From SIG299 sp964541485 (lineage in GTDB: Bacteria > Bacillota > Clostridia > Lachnospirales > Lachnospiraceae): a DNA stretch of 64,000 nt. A program made the position numbers and the translations under genes. The stretch covers positions 1 through 64,000 of the forward strand of contig CAZIQL010000006.1 of the NCBI GenBank assembly GCA_964541485.1, written 5' to 3'. This document shows, piece after piece, positions 34,236 to 42,584 of the stretch (positions are counted from its first letter, which is position 1; each line of letters starts with the position of its first letter). The notes beneath the pieces were generated by a model. It worked only from the letters and a program-made list of their open reading frames with translations. It was not told where the DNA came from and did not search any database.

Positions 34236-36083
34236 TTACTTCACGTATATTCTCGATTCATAAGCGCCAAGCATCGGCAAATCTTCCGCATCATATAAAA
34301 GCACCATCTCATGGCCATCGTGCTTCCATGCCTTACGCTCCTTATCGCCAAGGTTACAGTCAATGACAAATTCCTTACCTTCATAGGTCCTCTTATAAAC
34401 AAAGCGGTCTTTTGATTTGTCAAGCACCGTGAAATCTCCATAAATCAGCGCCTGCTCCTGCCGTCTTAAGGCAATGAGTTCCTTATAATAATCAGTCACC
34501 TCTGTGCGCACCTTCTGAATGAGCTCCGGTCTGGTTGTTGCCGGGAATTCGTTCCAAGGAAGAAGAACTCTTGTATGTTCTCTCGTTCCTGCCAAAATGA
34601 CCTTGAACGCTTCTTCCGGTGTCTTTCCTGCCTCCAAAAGTTCTGCATATTTGCCCTTTGCCTCAACATCCGTCACTTCATCCATAGAAATAAACGGATA
34701 GTTGGTAAGACCCATCTCATCGCCCTGGAACAAAAACGGCGTACCCTTTAATGTAAACTGCATGGTTGCAAGCAGTCTTGCCAATGGCAGAACATGCTCT
34801 TCTTTGTCGCTGACCTTGCTGACCATACGCGGATTGTCGTGATTATTGTAAAACAGCGACATCCAACAGTTATTGCCGTAGTTTTCCATCCACTGTGTCA
34901 CATAGTCCCTATAATAATTTAAATCGTACTTATAATCGTCAAAACGCACATGTCCCGGAGTCTCTAACTGGTCAAAGTTAAATACCATATCAAGCTCCCT
35001 GCGCTCTTCGCCGGTAATCATACGTGCCATATTCAGTCCGATGCCCGGCGTTTCGCCAACAGAAAACGCACCATGCGGCTCAAACGCACGCTCACGCACT
35101 TCATGCAGGTACTTATGGAGGTTTGGACCATAGAAATACTGTTCGACACCGGTAAATTCCATCATGTTGCCGATGAGTTCGTTGCCCTGTGGCAATCCTT
35201 CCGGCTTTGATATGTAGTTAATAACGTCCATGCGGAAGCCATCCACACCCTTATCCAGCCACCAGTTAATCATATCAACGAGGTCATCCCGCACCGCCGG
35301 ATTGTCCCAGTTTAAATCCATCTGCTTTTTGGAGAACAGGTGCATTGCCCAGAGCTTCTGCTCCTCATAATACTTCCAAGCCGGACCCGAGAAAAACGAT
35401 ACCCAGTTGTTTGGTTCCTTCCCCGTGCCGTCATCCGGACGGAGGATATAGTAATCACGGTACTTAGAAGTTTCATCCTGCATCGCCTGCACAAACCACT
35501 CATGCTCATCAGAGGTATGGTTAATGACCAGATCCATAATCAGGCGCATCCCCTTTTCATGTACCTTAGCCAGCAGCTCATCAAAGTCCTCCATTGTACC
35601 GAATTCCTGCATGATTTTCCGGTAATCACGGATATCGTAGCCGTTATCATCATTCGGAGAATCATAAATTGGGGACAACCAAAGGGCATCCACACCAAGG
35701 TCATGCAAATAATCCAACTTTTCAATGATACCGCGTAAATCACCAATGCCGTCATGGTTCGTGTCATGGAAGCTTCTCGGATAAATCTGATAGAACACCG
35801 CTTCCTTCCACCACTGCTTTGTAATGGCGCCGTCCGTTGCAGCAGGTTCTCCGGTTTCTGCATTTAACATTGCTAAAATTGCGTTAAGAAACGTTTCATC
35901 CAGTTTCTTTCCTGCGAGCTTTTTTAATCCATTCAGCGTAATATTCCCGACAATCGGATTGGTCACCACCCAGTCTCCAATACCCAACTGCATCAACACC
36001 TTGCCCAAAATGTCATGCCCGACCGGGCTTGCATATATGTCCTTCAACCTGCTCTGCATGGTCAGTTGTTTTAATTCACCCAT
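34236..36083 (-). CDS. GH13 alpha-glucosidase/oligo-1,6-glucosidase with N-terminal extension
   Basis: About 615 residues from the ATG at 36083 (MGELKQLTMQSRLKDIYASP), which has GGAGG upstream. The GH13 domain begins near residue 92 (WWKEAVFYQIYPRSFHDTNH). It shows DLVINHTSDEH (about 184), nucleophile Asp286 in DGFRMDVINY, the acid/base Glu in SVGETPG and NNHDNPRM. These features match oligo-1,6-glucosidase-type enzymes that act on isomaltose or short alpha-glucans in the cytoplasm. The first 90 residues are an added helical domain that typical family members lack. There is no signal peptide. Confidence 0.9.
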   Translation of the reverse strand: MGELKQLTMQSRLKDIYASPVGHDILGKVLMQLGIGDWVVTNPIVGNITLNGLKKLAGKKLDETFLNAILAMLNAETGEPAATDGAITKQWWKEAVFYQIYPRSFHDTNHDGIGDLRGIIEKLDYLHDLGVDALWLSPIYDSPNDDNGYDIRDYRKIMQEFGTMEDFDELLAKVHEKGMRLIMDLVINHTSDEHEWFVQAMQDETSKYRDYYILRPDDGTGKEPNNWVSFFSGPAWKYYEEQKLWAMHLFSKKQMDLNWDNPAVRDDLVDMINWWLDKGVDGFRMDVINYISKPEGLPQGNELIGNMMEFTGVEQYFYGPNLHKYLHEVRERAFEPHGAFSVGETPGIGLNMARMITGEERRELDMVFNFDQLETPGHVRFDDYKYDLNYYRDYVTQWMENYGNNCWMSLFYNNHDNPRMVSKVSDKEEHVLPLARLLATMQFTLKGTPFLFQGDEMGLTNYPFISMDEVTDVEAKGKYAELLEAGKTPEEAFKVILAGTREHTRVLLPWNEFPATTRPELIQKVRTEVTDYYKELIALRRQEQALIYGDFTVLDKSKDRFVYKRTYEGKEFVIDCNLGDKERKAWKHDGHEMVLLYDAEDLPMLGAYESRIYVK

Positions 36084-36271
36084 AACGTAAACCTCCGTTG
36101 ATTTTTCTTTGTTATTTTCCCGTCTGTTTCGTCTTTCTCTCATTCTCCTCCATGTTACCAACAATTCTTCATTCTTGCAAGAATAATTGCCATTTGTCAC
36201 ATATACGAGTTTATCTCCTTCGTTCCATCATTTTTTTAGCATTTCTTATAAAATTAAGAAACAAAAAACAA

Positions 36272-36300
36272 TTGATTTCTGATACTACATAACTTATAAT
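36272..36300 (+). promoter_or_regulatory. Promoter of the GMP synthase gene
   Basis: TTGATT (36272-36277), a 17-nt spacer and TATAAT (36295-36300) lie 45 nt before the ATG. The leader is too short for a purine riboswitch. Confidence 0.7.
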
Positions 36301-36345
36301 TAGTCTATCTTTTAACCCACTTTTTAAGAATAAATGGAGGCTATT

Positions 36346-37329
36346 ATGAATTCTAACGTGAGACCGGAAACAATGGAACGTATTACGACTCCTGCTCTTG
36401 CAAACGCATTTATCGAAGAGCAGATTGCTCTTGTTCGTGAGCAGGTAGGAAGCAAAAAAGTATTATTAGCTTTATCCGGAGGTGTTGACAGCTCTGTGGT
36501 TGCTGCCCTCTTAATCAAGGCCATCGGCAAGCAGTTGGTCTGCGTACACGTAAACCACGGCTTAATGCGTAAAGGCGAAAGCGAACAGGTCATTGAAATT
36601 TTCCGCAATCAGTTAGATGCCAATTTGATATACATCGATGCAACGGACCGTTTCCTTGACAAACTGGCAGGTGTTGCCGAGCCGGAGAAAAAGCGTAAAA
36701 TCATCGGTGAGGAATTTGTTCGTGTCTTTGAAGAAGAAAAGGCAAAAATCGAAGGCATCTCCTTCCTTGCCCAGGGAACGATTTATCCGGATATCTTAGA
36801 GAGCGATGGTGTCAAGGCACATCACAACGTAGGCGGACTTCCTGAGGATTTCGAATTCGAAGGTCTTGTTGAGCCAGTGAAGTTATTATACAAAGACGAA
36901 GTGCGTGAAGTAGGACGTGCACTCGGTCTTCCGTCCAATATGGTAGACCGTCAGCCATTCCCGGGTCCCGGCCTTGGAGTAAGATGCTTAGGCGCCATCA
37001 CCAGAGACCGCTTACACGCATTAAGAGAGTCCGATGCCATTTTAAGAGAAGAATTTGACAAGGCGGGCTTAACCTCCCAAATTTGGCAGTTCTTTACCGT
37101 CGTTCCGGATTTCACCTCGACAGGTGTAAAGGATGGCAAGCGTCTTGACTACTGGCCGGTTATCATCCGTGCCGTAAACACCGTAGACGCTATGGTTTGT
37201 ACCGTTCCGGAAATCGACTGGGCTGTTCTTAAGAAGATTACCGACCGTATTTTAAACGAAGTAGACGGCGTATGCAGAGTCTGCTTTGATATGAGCCCGA
37301 AGCCAATCGCCACGATTGAGTGGGAATAA
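36346..37329 (+). CDS. guaA: GMP synthase ATP-pyrophosphatase subunit lacking the glutaminase domain
   Basis: About 327 residues from the ATG at 36346, with GGAGG 5 nt upstream. It contains only the synthetase half of GuaA: the PP-loop LLALSGGVDSSVVAALL (about 39-55), GTIYPDILES, and the C-terminal dimerisation domain with RQPFPGPGLGVRCLGAITRD and PKPIATIEWE. Ordinary bacterial GuaA is about 510-525 residues with a class I glutamine amidotransferase domain in front. That domain is absent and its catalytic Cys motif is not present in the upstream DNA. The enzyme would convert XMP to GMP using ammonia, or use a separate glutaminase subunit as archaea do. Confidence 0.88.
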   Translation: MNSNVRPETMERITTPALANAFIEEQIALVREQVGSKKVLLALSGGVDSSVVAALLIKAIGKQLVCVHVNHGLMRKGESEQVIEIFRNQLDANLIYIDATDRFLDKLAGVAEPEKKRKIIGEEFVRVFEEEKAKIEGISFLAQGTIYPDILESDGVKAHHNVGGLPEDFEFEGLVEPVKLLYKDEVREVGRALGLPSNMVDRQPFPGPGLGVRCLGAITRDRLHALRESDAILREEFDKAGLTSQIWQFFTVVPDFTSTGVKDGKRLDYWPVIIRAVNTVDAMVCTVPEIDWAVLKKITDRILNEVDGVCRVCFDMSPKPIATIEWE

Positions 37330-37337
37330 TTGCGAAG

Positions 37338-37438
37338 GCTACGAGCCACGCGTAACAGACATAAGGAAAGCGCCGGGGAAGTTTACTTCCCATCGGCGCT
37401 TTTATTATGGATGTAATGCGGGCGACAGCCCGCGTAGC
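37338..37438. terminator. Extended palindromic terminator between guaA and the DUF4143 gene
   Basis: The core AAAGCGCCG (37368-37376) pairs with CGGCGCTTT (37394-37402), and GGAAG with CTTCC inside. Mirror similarity extends outward through CGTAACAGACATAAG against TTATGGATGTAATGCG to GCTACG (37338) and CGTAGC (37438). It probably serves both convergent genes. Confidence 0.75.
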
Positions 37439-37450
37439 TAATAAACTCTC

Positions 37451-38725
37451 TCAATTTTTCAAACAACCAATTGGCACTACATATACCCCATCCTGACGAC
37501 GATAGGCGTAATCCCCTGTTCCTGTCAAAACCATAAGAAATGACGGTGCATTCATCTTATCTGTATCAATCTTCATTTCCATCATCTTCAAACTACTTGC
37601 ACCTTCCTCAATCAGTTTGTCCCCACCAAGCTTGACTTCAATCAGACCGTATTTCCCATTTCTCAAATGGATAACTGCATCACACTCCTGTCCGTCTTTA
37701 TCCCTATAATGATAAACTTCTCCATTAAGAGCATCTGCAAAAACCCGTAAATCTCTAATACAAAGTGTTTCAAACAGGAAACCAAACGTTTTCAAATCAT
37801 TTAGCAAATCATTCGGACCAATGCCTAATGCCGCTGCAGCAATCGACGGGTCGACATAATATCTTGTGTCAGACGAACGAATTGCTGTCTTTGACCGAAG
37901 ATTCGGATTCCATGCAGGCAAATCCTCCACAACAAAAATTTTCCGAAGTGCATTCACGTAGGATGCTACCGTTTCTTCGTTGATAGGAGTCTCATCATTT
38001 GCCGCTATATCTTGTGCGAGTACGGTATTCGGTACTTGTCCACCTTGATTTCTCGCGTAGGAACGCATGAGTCTGCGAACTCTTTCCGGGTTCTTTTGTA
38101 CATTGTCAGCCCGGTTAATGTCAGAGTGAACAACAGCGTCGTAATAATCGACTGCCTGGTCTAATGCTATTTCATCACGCATATCTACTGCCTGTGGCCA
38201 TCCGCCGCGACACACTAAGAATGCAAGTCGTTCAATGTTCAAATCAGAAGCACCATCAACCTCCATCTGTCCGTCAAACAAAGCCTTTAAACTCACATCC
38301 CCCGAAGAATCTCCCGATTCATACAAACTCATTGGTCTCATAGTCAACCATGTAAAGCGACCTGTCCCTGAGTGTGTAATTTCTTTTGTATCTGCCGGAA
38401 CAGCAGAACCGGTAAGAACAAATTGCCCAAGTTCACCACGATGATCAACTTCAAATCGAATTGCATCCCAAAGCTTAGGCGCAAGCTGCCATTCATCAAT
38501 AAGTCTCGGTGTTTCTCCTTTTAACAATCTCTTAGGATTTAATTCTGACATAGTAATATTCTGTTCTTTCTTCTCAGGGTCATCCATATACAAAATACTG
38601 GCTGCAAGTTGTTCTGCCGTCGTGGTTTTACCGCACCACTTAGGACCCTCTATGAGCACAGCACCTTTTCCTTCTAATTTCCGTTTTAAAATATCATCAG
38701 CAATTCTTTTTCTGTAGTTTTTCAT
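37451..38725 (-). CDS. AAA ATPase with C-terminal DUF4143 domain
   Basis: The 424-residue protein has an AAA_14 ATPase domain with Walker A VLIEGPKWCGKTTTAEQL (about 23-40), RLIDEWQLAPKLWD (Walker B region) and QFVLTGSAVP (sensor). The DUF4143 region (about 210-390) includes LIEVKLGGDKL, a restriction-nuclease-like motif. The family is common and multi-copy in gut bacteria and lacks a proven function. The gene stands alone with its own promoter and the 23-bp iterons upstream. No cognate small gene is adjacent. Confidence 0.85.
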   Translation of the reverse strand: MKNYRKRIADDILKRKLEGKGAVLIEGPKWCGKTTTAEQLAASILYMDDPEKKEQNITMSELNPKRLLKGETPRLIDEWQLAPKLWDAIRFEVDHRGELGQFVLTGSAVPADTKEITHSGTGRFTWLTMRPMSLYESGDSSGDVSLKALFDGQMEVDGASDLNIERLAFLVCRGGWPQAVDMRDEIALDQAVDYYDAVVHSDINRADNVQKNPERVRRLMRSYARNQGGQVPNTVLAQDIAANDETPINEETVASYVNALRKIFVVEDLPAWNPNLRSKTAIRSSDTRYYVDPSIAAAALGIGPNDLLNDLKTFGFLFETLCIRDLRVFADALNGEVYHYRDKDGQECDAVIHLRNGKYGLIEVKLGGDKLIEEGASSLKMMEMKIDTDKMNAPSFLMVLTGTGDYAYRRQDGVYVVPIGCLKN

Positions 38726-38758
38726 CTAGAACACCTCGTTTCCATCCTCGATGTCTAT

Positions 38759-38787
38759 ATTATACACCAAAAAAATAGTTTTTACAA
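38759..38787 (-). promoter_or_regulatory. Promoter of the DUF4143 ATPase gene
   Basis: On the minus strand TTGTAA (38787-38782), a 17-nt spacer and TATAAT (38764-38759) precede the start by about 35 nt. Confidence 0.65.
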
Positions 38788-38790
38788 ACG

Positions 38791-38858
38791 TTTTCCGATG
38801 ATTGGCGAAACATTTTTCCGACGATTGGCGAACTATTTTTCCGATGATTGGCGCATTA
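38791..38858 (-). repeat. Three 23-bp direct repeats upstream of the DUF4143 promoter
   Basis: Units at 38791-38812, 38813-38835 and 38836-38858 share TTTTTCCGAYGATTGGCG and then vary (AAACA, AACTA, CATTA). The period is 23 bp, about two helix turns. They end 4 nt upstream of the -35 box, where an activator or self-regulating DNA-binding protein could sit. Confidence 0.8.
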
Positions 38859-39020
38859 TACTGCTCCTATTGTATAGTTATTGCTATATTGGTAGAATGT
38901 ATTCCAAAAAAGATGAACGCCCAATATCCATTCTCTTTTTGCGACTTATAAGGTAAGAAAACAAAAAAGGAGCAATTTTGCAAGAAGCACCGCTTTGTTT
39001 CCATCGGCATCCCTGCAATC

Positions 39021-39224
39021 GTGTCTTCGCTCATGACACTCCTGATGTACATCGGTGAGATGTTTCTTTTGAACGGCCATCTGTACCTCCTGGGGAAAGG
39101 ATTCCTGTTTGACAGTATCCTCGGAATTGTACTTGCTCCTATGGATTGCCTTATTATTATTGCATCAGGATGCGTAACTGCCTTGATTTTCGCAAAGGAA
39201 GCTTCCCCCGCACATTCCGCATAA
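39021..39224 (+). pseudogene. Remnant of a small membrane protein
   Basis: An open frame from a GTG (MSSLMTLLMYIGEMFLLNGH) has two hydrophobic helices (about residues 5-25 and 30-55) and is followed by a good terminator. Upstream, the same frame continues in coding-like sequence (KKHRFVSIGIPAIV) back to a stop near 38950, without a start codon or ribosome binding site. It therefore looks like the 3' end of a larger membrane-protein gene that lost its front. The parent family is not recognised. Confidence 0.4.
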
Positions 39225-39231
39225 AAAATTT

Positions 39232-39258
39232 GCAGCACCGCCCATCGGGCGATGCTGC
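39232..39258 (+). terminator. Hairpin terminator after the membrane-protein remnant
   Basis: GCAGCACCGCCC and GGGCGATGCTGC pair with one mismatched step, followed by TTTGTC. It also lies 35 nt beyond the convergent amidohydrolase stop. Confidence 0.7.
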
Positions 39259-39293
39259 TTTGTCACTTTCCTTATAATATTCCATCAGCCGCA

Positions 39294-40193
39294 CTAAAAA
39301 AACATCCTCTTTGCATTTCTAAAGCAAATCTTTTCATACGCTTCCCGGCTTAAGTTTCCCTCTGCCACCTGCTCATCCAGCCACGCGCCCAAAGGAAATA
39401 CCATCTCTTTGTTTACCATGTCGGTAGCAAAAAATAACCGGTCCGCATACGTTTCCAAAAATTTCAGACCAAATTCCGGGTCCCGCATCATTGCCTGCCC
39501 GGCACTGTTGGCACTTAAATCTCCGTAAAGATTCGGGTACTTGGCAAACAACTCCGGCACACGCCCTCCCGGAACAACCGGACCTTCTCCCCAACTGTTC
39601 CGTCCTTCCTTATCCTTTGGTGCATCCCCACTGATTTCAATCCAGAAGGTCTGACTGTGTCCAAGAATTTTTAATTTAGGAAATTGCCGCAGTGTCTGTT
39701 CCAGAAGCGGCAGCCCTGCTTCATCTACCACTCCGTAACTATATCCCACTTCCGGACTCATATGAATCGTCACCGGCAGTTCCAGCTGTTCCGCCGCCGC
39801 AAACAACGCCTGTAAAAACGGGTCATCCAGACGTTTATTGATGGCAAGCTCCCCAATACCGACGGCTCCTTCACTCTTATACTTTTTCAGGCGTTCATAC
39901 AACGTCTCCGGATGCTTTGGCGACACATTGCACATCCACGCAAAGCGGTCAGGATAGTTTGTACAAATGGCTCTGTTTTGTGCATTGGTCCCAAACGGCA
40001 TCCACGCTTCCCCCGTAGACATCAGAACTCCTTTTTCAATTCCCAGTTCTTCCAGATGGGAAAGCATGTTCTTTGCCGACGAGATATTTATCTTTCCCAT
40101 TTTAGGGAACTGATACCGGCTCAAATGCAGGTGGAGGTCAATCTTTCTCCCACAAAGCTTCCCTGCATTTTGTTCTTTACTTCCTACTTCCAT
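39294..40193 (-). CDS. Amidohydrolase-family metalloenzyme (amidohydro-rel type)
   Basis: About 299 residues from the ATG at 40193, which has GGAGGAGA upstream. It is a TIM-barrel metal-dependent hydrolase. The first metal site is IDLHLHLSRY (about 20), later LPVTIHMSPE, ILGHSQTFW (His), GDLSANSAG and FATDMVNKE with the conserved Asp. Family members include decarboxylases and lactonases as well as amidases, so the reaction is open. It is a single-gene unit under a promoter with two operator-like dyads, so it is probably substrate-induced. Confidence 0.8.
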   Translation of the reverse strand: MEVGSKEQNAGKLCGRKIDLHLHLSRYQFPKMGKINISSAKNMLSHLEELGIEKGVLMSTGEAWMPFGTNAQNRAICTNYPDRFAWMCNVSPKHPETLYERLKKYKSEGAVGIGELAINKRLDDPFLQALFAAAEQLELPVTIHMSPEVGYSYGVVDEAGLPLLEQTLRQFPKLKILGHSQTFWIEISGDAPKDKEGRNSWGEGPVVPGGRVPELFAKYPNLYGDLSANSAGQAMMRDPEFGLKFLETYADRLFFATDMVNKEMVFPLGAWLDEQVAEGNLSREAYEKICFRNAKRMFF

Positions 40194-40223
40194 AACCGTC
40201 TCCTCCACATTTTCCTGTATAGG

Positions 40224-40286
40224 TATCGTCCTAACGATAGTTTTTTATTTACATTTACTGTATCGCCCGGATGATAGTTTTGTCAA
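40224..40286 (-). promoter_or_regulatory. Promoter with two 17-bp operators for the amidohydrolase gene
   Basis: On the minus strand TTGACA (40286-40281), an 18-nt spacer and TACAGT (40262-40257). CTATCATCCGGGCGATA (40277-40261) occupies the spacer and CTATCGTTAGGACGATA (40240-40224) lies downstream. Both are dyads CTATC-N7-GATA with a 37-bp spacing, the pattern of a repressor with two sites. Confidence 0.65.
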
Positions 40287-40389
40287 GTACTCCCTTTTTA
40301 ACATTTCCCAAACAATTCTGAAACGTCTCCAAAACATTTCTTCACTATGCTGACTATATATGCAACAAAAATGAAAGGAGAGAGCCACA

Positions 40390-40456
40390 TTGCATCATAA
40401 AGAAAGTCGGAAGAAGTACCTACACTTCGTTCCGACTTTTTTTATGGATGTAATGC
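40390..40456. terminator. Extended palindromic terminator downstream of the PAS regulator gene
   Basis: AAAGTCGGAA (40403-40412) pairs with TTCCGACTTT (40430-40439), with GAAGT and ACTTC inside. The outer arms TTGCATCATAAAG and TTTATGGATGTAATGC are partly mirrored. A T-run follows on the plus strand. Confidence 0.7.
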
Positions 40457-40473
40457 AGTCGACCACCGCTTCT

Positions 40474-42477
40474 TTAATACAGCATTTCACCCGTGAGCTC
40501 CGCGAGCGTTGTTTCACTCCAGCTGTAGTTCGTCAGATAGCTTCCTTTAAACAGCTGTGCGTATTCCTCCTTGCCGGAAAGGTAATCGTACAAATCACAC
40601 TGTACCTTTTCCGTCACGATACGGCGTTTACCGTCTATCACTTCAACGATATCGGAGATTCCGTACTCTTCTAACATGTTTTTCAAACGTAACGCCACCT
40701 TGCGGTATCTGGCAAGTGTCACCGGATTTACCGGCTCATCCTCCCACAAAAAACTGATGGCTTCTTCCGAGGTCACATAGCCTCCCCGCCGGTCAACCAA
40801 AAGCGCAAACAGCTCCTTCGACTTTTTGTTCCGGAATGCAATCGGCTTTTCACCGACAAACACATCAAAATAACCAAAGGTACGAATCGAAACCGCACGC
40901 GCTGTTCCTCTTTCGCTGCTATTTTCCTTCTGTGCGGCATCCATTCTGCAAAGCACAACATACCGCGGTGAATCCTCACTCTGCATCTTCTGCGAACAGA
41001 TGGCACGGATTTTCTTTTCTGTTTCCGTCTTTAAATCATAATAGGTAAACTCCGCTTCCCCGTTCTTTAAAAGCTCTGCAAACTCCTCATAGTCCACATC
41101 GCTTCTTGCCACAAACTCCGCAAGCGGTGTACTCTTTTCCATGAGCGGCATCCACTCCTCTTTTGTGACACCAAAGAATTCACAGACATTGTCGCTGGCA
41201 TATAACGGCGTTACCAAATCGCCTTTTACCTCAAACGCGGCAAGCCCATCCGTAAAGCGCATCATCAGTTCCTGCATGTTTTCCTTTAGGGAAACATTTT
41301 CATTGCGCAACACTTCCGCATCCTCTAAATCCTGTACGCATCGGCAGCAATACAGACTCAGGTTCGCATCCTTTTTTAAAAAGATACCGCTGTACAGCTT
41401 AATCTCACCGGTGGATGACCTTGCATGGTAGGTAATCTGTGGTGGTTGCTTCTCCTTTTCCGGAAGTCGTCTCTGTCCAAAATCACGGAAGAACTTCTTG
41501 ACCCGTTCCAAATCCTCCTCCACCACCGTGGCTGTAATCCACTTTTCTGTTGCATCCTCCATCTGCATCGGAATATTCTCAATCCACTTAAACATCGGAG
41601 AATTCTGACCATGCAGACAGACAACGGTATTGTTTGACAGGTCAAACTCAAACACCTTATCATAGACATCCTTGAGTGCCCTTAAATAACGCTTATTTTC
41701 ATTTGCCTTCTTTACCTGATGACGCTCCGTCACATCCATACAGACACTCTGGAACTCTTCCACACCCTGCTCATTGATGCACTTTGTCACCCAGCCGAAC
41801 ACGTGCGCTCTCGTTCCGTCACAACGAAGTAATGTCATCTCACCGGCAATCGGCACACCCGCCGTATAAACACGATTTAAATACAGCGCAAACCGGCGGC
41901 GCTCCTCCATCGGTATCATCAAAAAGATATTACCCTTATAAAGCTCCAGATAATCCAGCTCCCCCGCTTTCGCTTCCGGAAAGCGCAGAAACTCCATCAT
42001 CTGCTTGTTGATATAGGTTACCTTAGGCTGTTTATCACACGTATATTTTAGAAATCCGCAGGGAATCGTCTCATTTAAGAACTGCAGATTGTCGTTTTCT
42101 TTTTTTATGTCCGTAATATCCGTCAGCACGGAATATCCCACCAAAGTGCCGTCGTCCAGTCTCTTGGTCGTCACCGTGTCACTTACATAAAGTACCGCCC
42201 CGTCTTTTTTGATCAGGCGGTACTCTGTGGTCAGTGTCTGTTCTTTCTCTTTCAAATTATGTACAAAATCGGAGTATACCTCTCTATCCGCAGGATGCAC
42301 CAGAGCAGCATAGCAATCCTCACGCTCACTCAACAGCTCCTCTTCCGAAAATCCGGTCATGGCACAAAGATTTTTGCTCACAAAACTCAAATGTACCGGA
42401 GCTGTCAAGACATATTGGTGAAACCCACTGATATTATGGTTCAGTATCTCCTCCATATTGGTTAAACTGTTTTTCAT
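40474..42477 (-). CDS. PAS-sensor transcriptional regulator with SARP-like winged helix
   Basis: The 667-residue cytoplasmic protein has at least two PAS domains in the N-terminal half (about 20-125 with TTEYRLIKKDGAVLYVSDTV, and about 130-255 with AGEMTLLRCDGTRAHVFGWV). Further PAS-like segments follow to about residue 520. The C-terminal 140 residues start ISIRTFGYFDVFVGEKPIAF and continue NKKSKELFALLVDRRGGYVT, the OmpR/SARP-type winged helix seen with BTAD domains, followed by only a short helical tail. The design suggests a one-component sensor that binds DNA directly. It lies downstream of the fatty acid operon in the same direction, with about 107 nt between. AAGGAGAGGCA precedes the ATG. 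Confidence 0.8.
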   Translation of the reverse strand: MKNSLTNMEEILNHNISGFHQYVLTAPVHLSFVSKNLCAMTGFSEEELLSEREDCYAALVHPADREVYSDFVHNLKEKEQTLTTEYRLIKKDGAVLYVSDTVTTKRLDDGTLVGYSVLTDITDIKKENDNLQFLNETIPCGFLKYTCDKQPKVTYINKQMMEFLRFPEAKAGELDYLELYKGNIFLMIPMEERRRFALYLNRVYTAGVPIAGEMTLLRCDGTRAHVFGWVTKCINEQGVEEFQSVCMDVTERHQVKKANENKRYLRALKDVYDKVFEFDLSNNTVVCLHGQNSPMFKWIENIPMQMEDATEKWITATVVEEDLERVKKFFRDFGQRRLPEKEKQPPQITYHARSSTGEIKLYSGIFLKKDANLSLYCCRCVQDLEDAEVLRNENVSLKENMQELMMRFTDGLAAFEVKGDLVTPLYASDNVCEFFGVTKEEWMPLMEKSTPLAEFVARSDVDYEEFAELLKNGEAEFTYYDLKTETEKKIRAICSQKMQSEDSPRYVVLCRMDAAQKENSSERGTARAVSIRTFGYFDVFVGEKPIAFRNKKSKELFALLVDRRGGYVTSEEAISFLWEDEPVNPVTLARYRKVALRLKNMLEEYGISDIVEVIDGKRRIVTEKVQCDLYDYLSGKEEYAQLFKGSYLTNYSWSETTLAELTGEMLY

Positions 42478-42584
42478 TGCCTCTCCTTACATGCGAAGCA
42501 CTGCCCCGCCAACCTGTATTCCCTTCAGAAACACAGTTTTAGATTATAGCATATTCCCGGAGCTTGTGCAATCCGCGCTGCGCA

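Noticed and set aside
36200..36345. Purine riboswitch upstream of the GMP synthase gene
   Set aside because: The -10 box is only 45 nt before the ATG and no purine aptamer core motifs are present.
37330..37360. Third copy of the 57-nt repeat (CGAGCCACGCGTAACAG resembles part of it)
   Set aside because: The closing stem and the first hairpin are absent; the similarity covers only one short GC-rich segment.
38867..39238. 123-codon open frame on the minus strand
   Set aside because: It is antisense to the membrane-protein remnant, has no ribosome binding site, and its composition is not coding-like.
40390..40674. 94-codon plus-strand frame following AAAGGAGAGAG
   Set aside because: Most of it is the palindromic terminator and the antisense of the regulator gene; no domain or coding character.
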